In this document: positions 34,109-34,195 of the stretch, piece by piece
Position numbering within the stretch: position 1 is the stretch's first letter
Layout: each line of letters begins with the position of its first letter
NCBI GenBank assembly: GCA_028713205.1
Contig: JAQTOZ010000007.1
Location: 1 to 34,195, forward strand
Origin: Candidatus Omnitrophota bacterium
GTDB taxonomy: Bacteria > Omnitrophota > Omnitrophia > Omnitrophales > Aquincolibacteriaceae
DNA length: 34,195 nt
Direction: 5' to 3'
Translations under genes and position numbers: made by a program
Notes under the pieces: generated by a model
The model's input: only the letters and a program-made list of their open reading frames with translations
Database searches by the model: none
Told to the model about the DNA's origin: nothing

Positions 34109-34195
34109 ATGGAAAAGACACGTTGGCCCGAATTCTTACCTGCGTTCCCGGGAAGCCCTGATACAGACCATGGGACGGGCGGCGAGGCATATAGA
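34109..34195 (+). CDS. Start of a possible gene, continues beyond window
   Basis: ATG at 34109 opens 29 codons with no stop up to the window edge (beginning MEKTRWPEFLPAFPGS). Nothing is recognised. There is no Shine-Dalgarno sequence, and the predicted transcription start is only about 4 bases upstream, so it would be nearly leaderless; alternatively the true gene start lies further right. Confidence 0.4.
   Translation, partial: MEKTRWPEFLPAFPGSPDTDHGTGGEAYR

Noticed and set aside
1-34195. CRISPR array, prophage or IS element
   Set aside because: No regularly spaced identical repeats, transposase, integrase or phage structural genes are visible; the only repeats are the in-frame linker repeats and the 9-bp leader repeat.

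Overview
The window looks like part of a chromosome of an uncultured Gram-negative-type bacterium, most likely Candidatus Omnitrophota (former OP3). This rests on a giant multidomain open reading frame with an exported N-terminal domain and recurring RSExR linkers, an excisionase-type HTH-PilZ regulator next to it, and many small exported proteins. It is an inference from protein style; no rRNA or other phylogenetic marker lies in the window.

Layout. (1) Positions 1-16036, minus strand: one uninterrupted reading frame of at least 5,345 codons that starts at 16036 and leaves the window on the left still open. It begins with a signal peptide and then strings together a Tiki/ChaN-like domain, a HAD phosphatase-like domain, a tentative kinase-like domain, a histidine phosphatase, a Gfo/Idh/MocA oxidoreductase, a nucleotidyltransferase-like domain, a CPBP protease-like domain, a tentative UPF0489-like domain and a long TPR-like helical region. 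Fourteen RSExR motifs fall mostly at the joins, and three joins carry related in-frame DNA repeats. Because no stop codon lies in the window, the gene is easily missed and only antisense or out-of-frame shadows appear. (2) 16020-24344, minus strand: an HTH-PilZ regulator overlapping the giant gene, then, going upstream, a VanY-type M15 peptidase, a DUF1846 protein, an iron-dependent alcohol dehydrogenase, a DedA protein, an exported YwqK/MORN-like protein, a TerC protein and two small exported proteins. (3) 24855-25481, plus strand: MarC. (4) 25586-28022, minus: a PEGA membrane protein overlapping a family 2 glycosyltransferase. (5) 28280-30980, plus: an exported TPR protein, a large polytopic membrane protein overlapping it by 4 bp, and a small exported helical protein. 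(6) 31014-33107, minus: a flavin reductase-like protein and glycogen synthase. (7) 33341-34021, plus: a membrane-anchored Hsp20, followed by the start of a further possible gene.

How the parts may work together. The best candidate for an undescribed system is the pair HTH-PilZ regulator plus giant exported multidomain protein: a predicted c-di-GMP-responsive DNA-binding protein whose gene overlaps the giant gene, followed by a chain of enzyme-like domains separated by a repeated arginine-rich motif. The neighbours with recognisable roles concern the envelope (M15 peptidase, DedA, GT2/PEGA, polytopic membrane protein), ions or stress (TerC, MarC, Hsp20) and storage carbon (GlgA). Functional coupling between these neighbours and the giant protein is not shown by the sequence.
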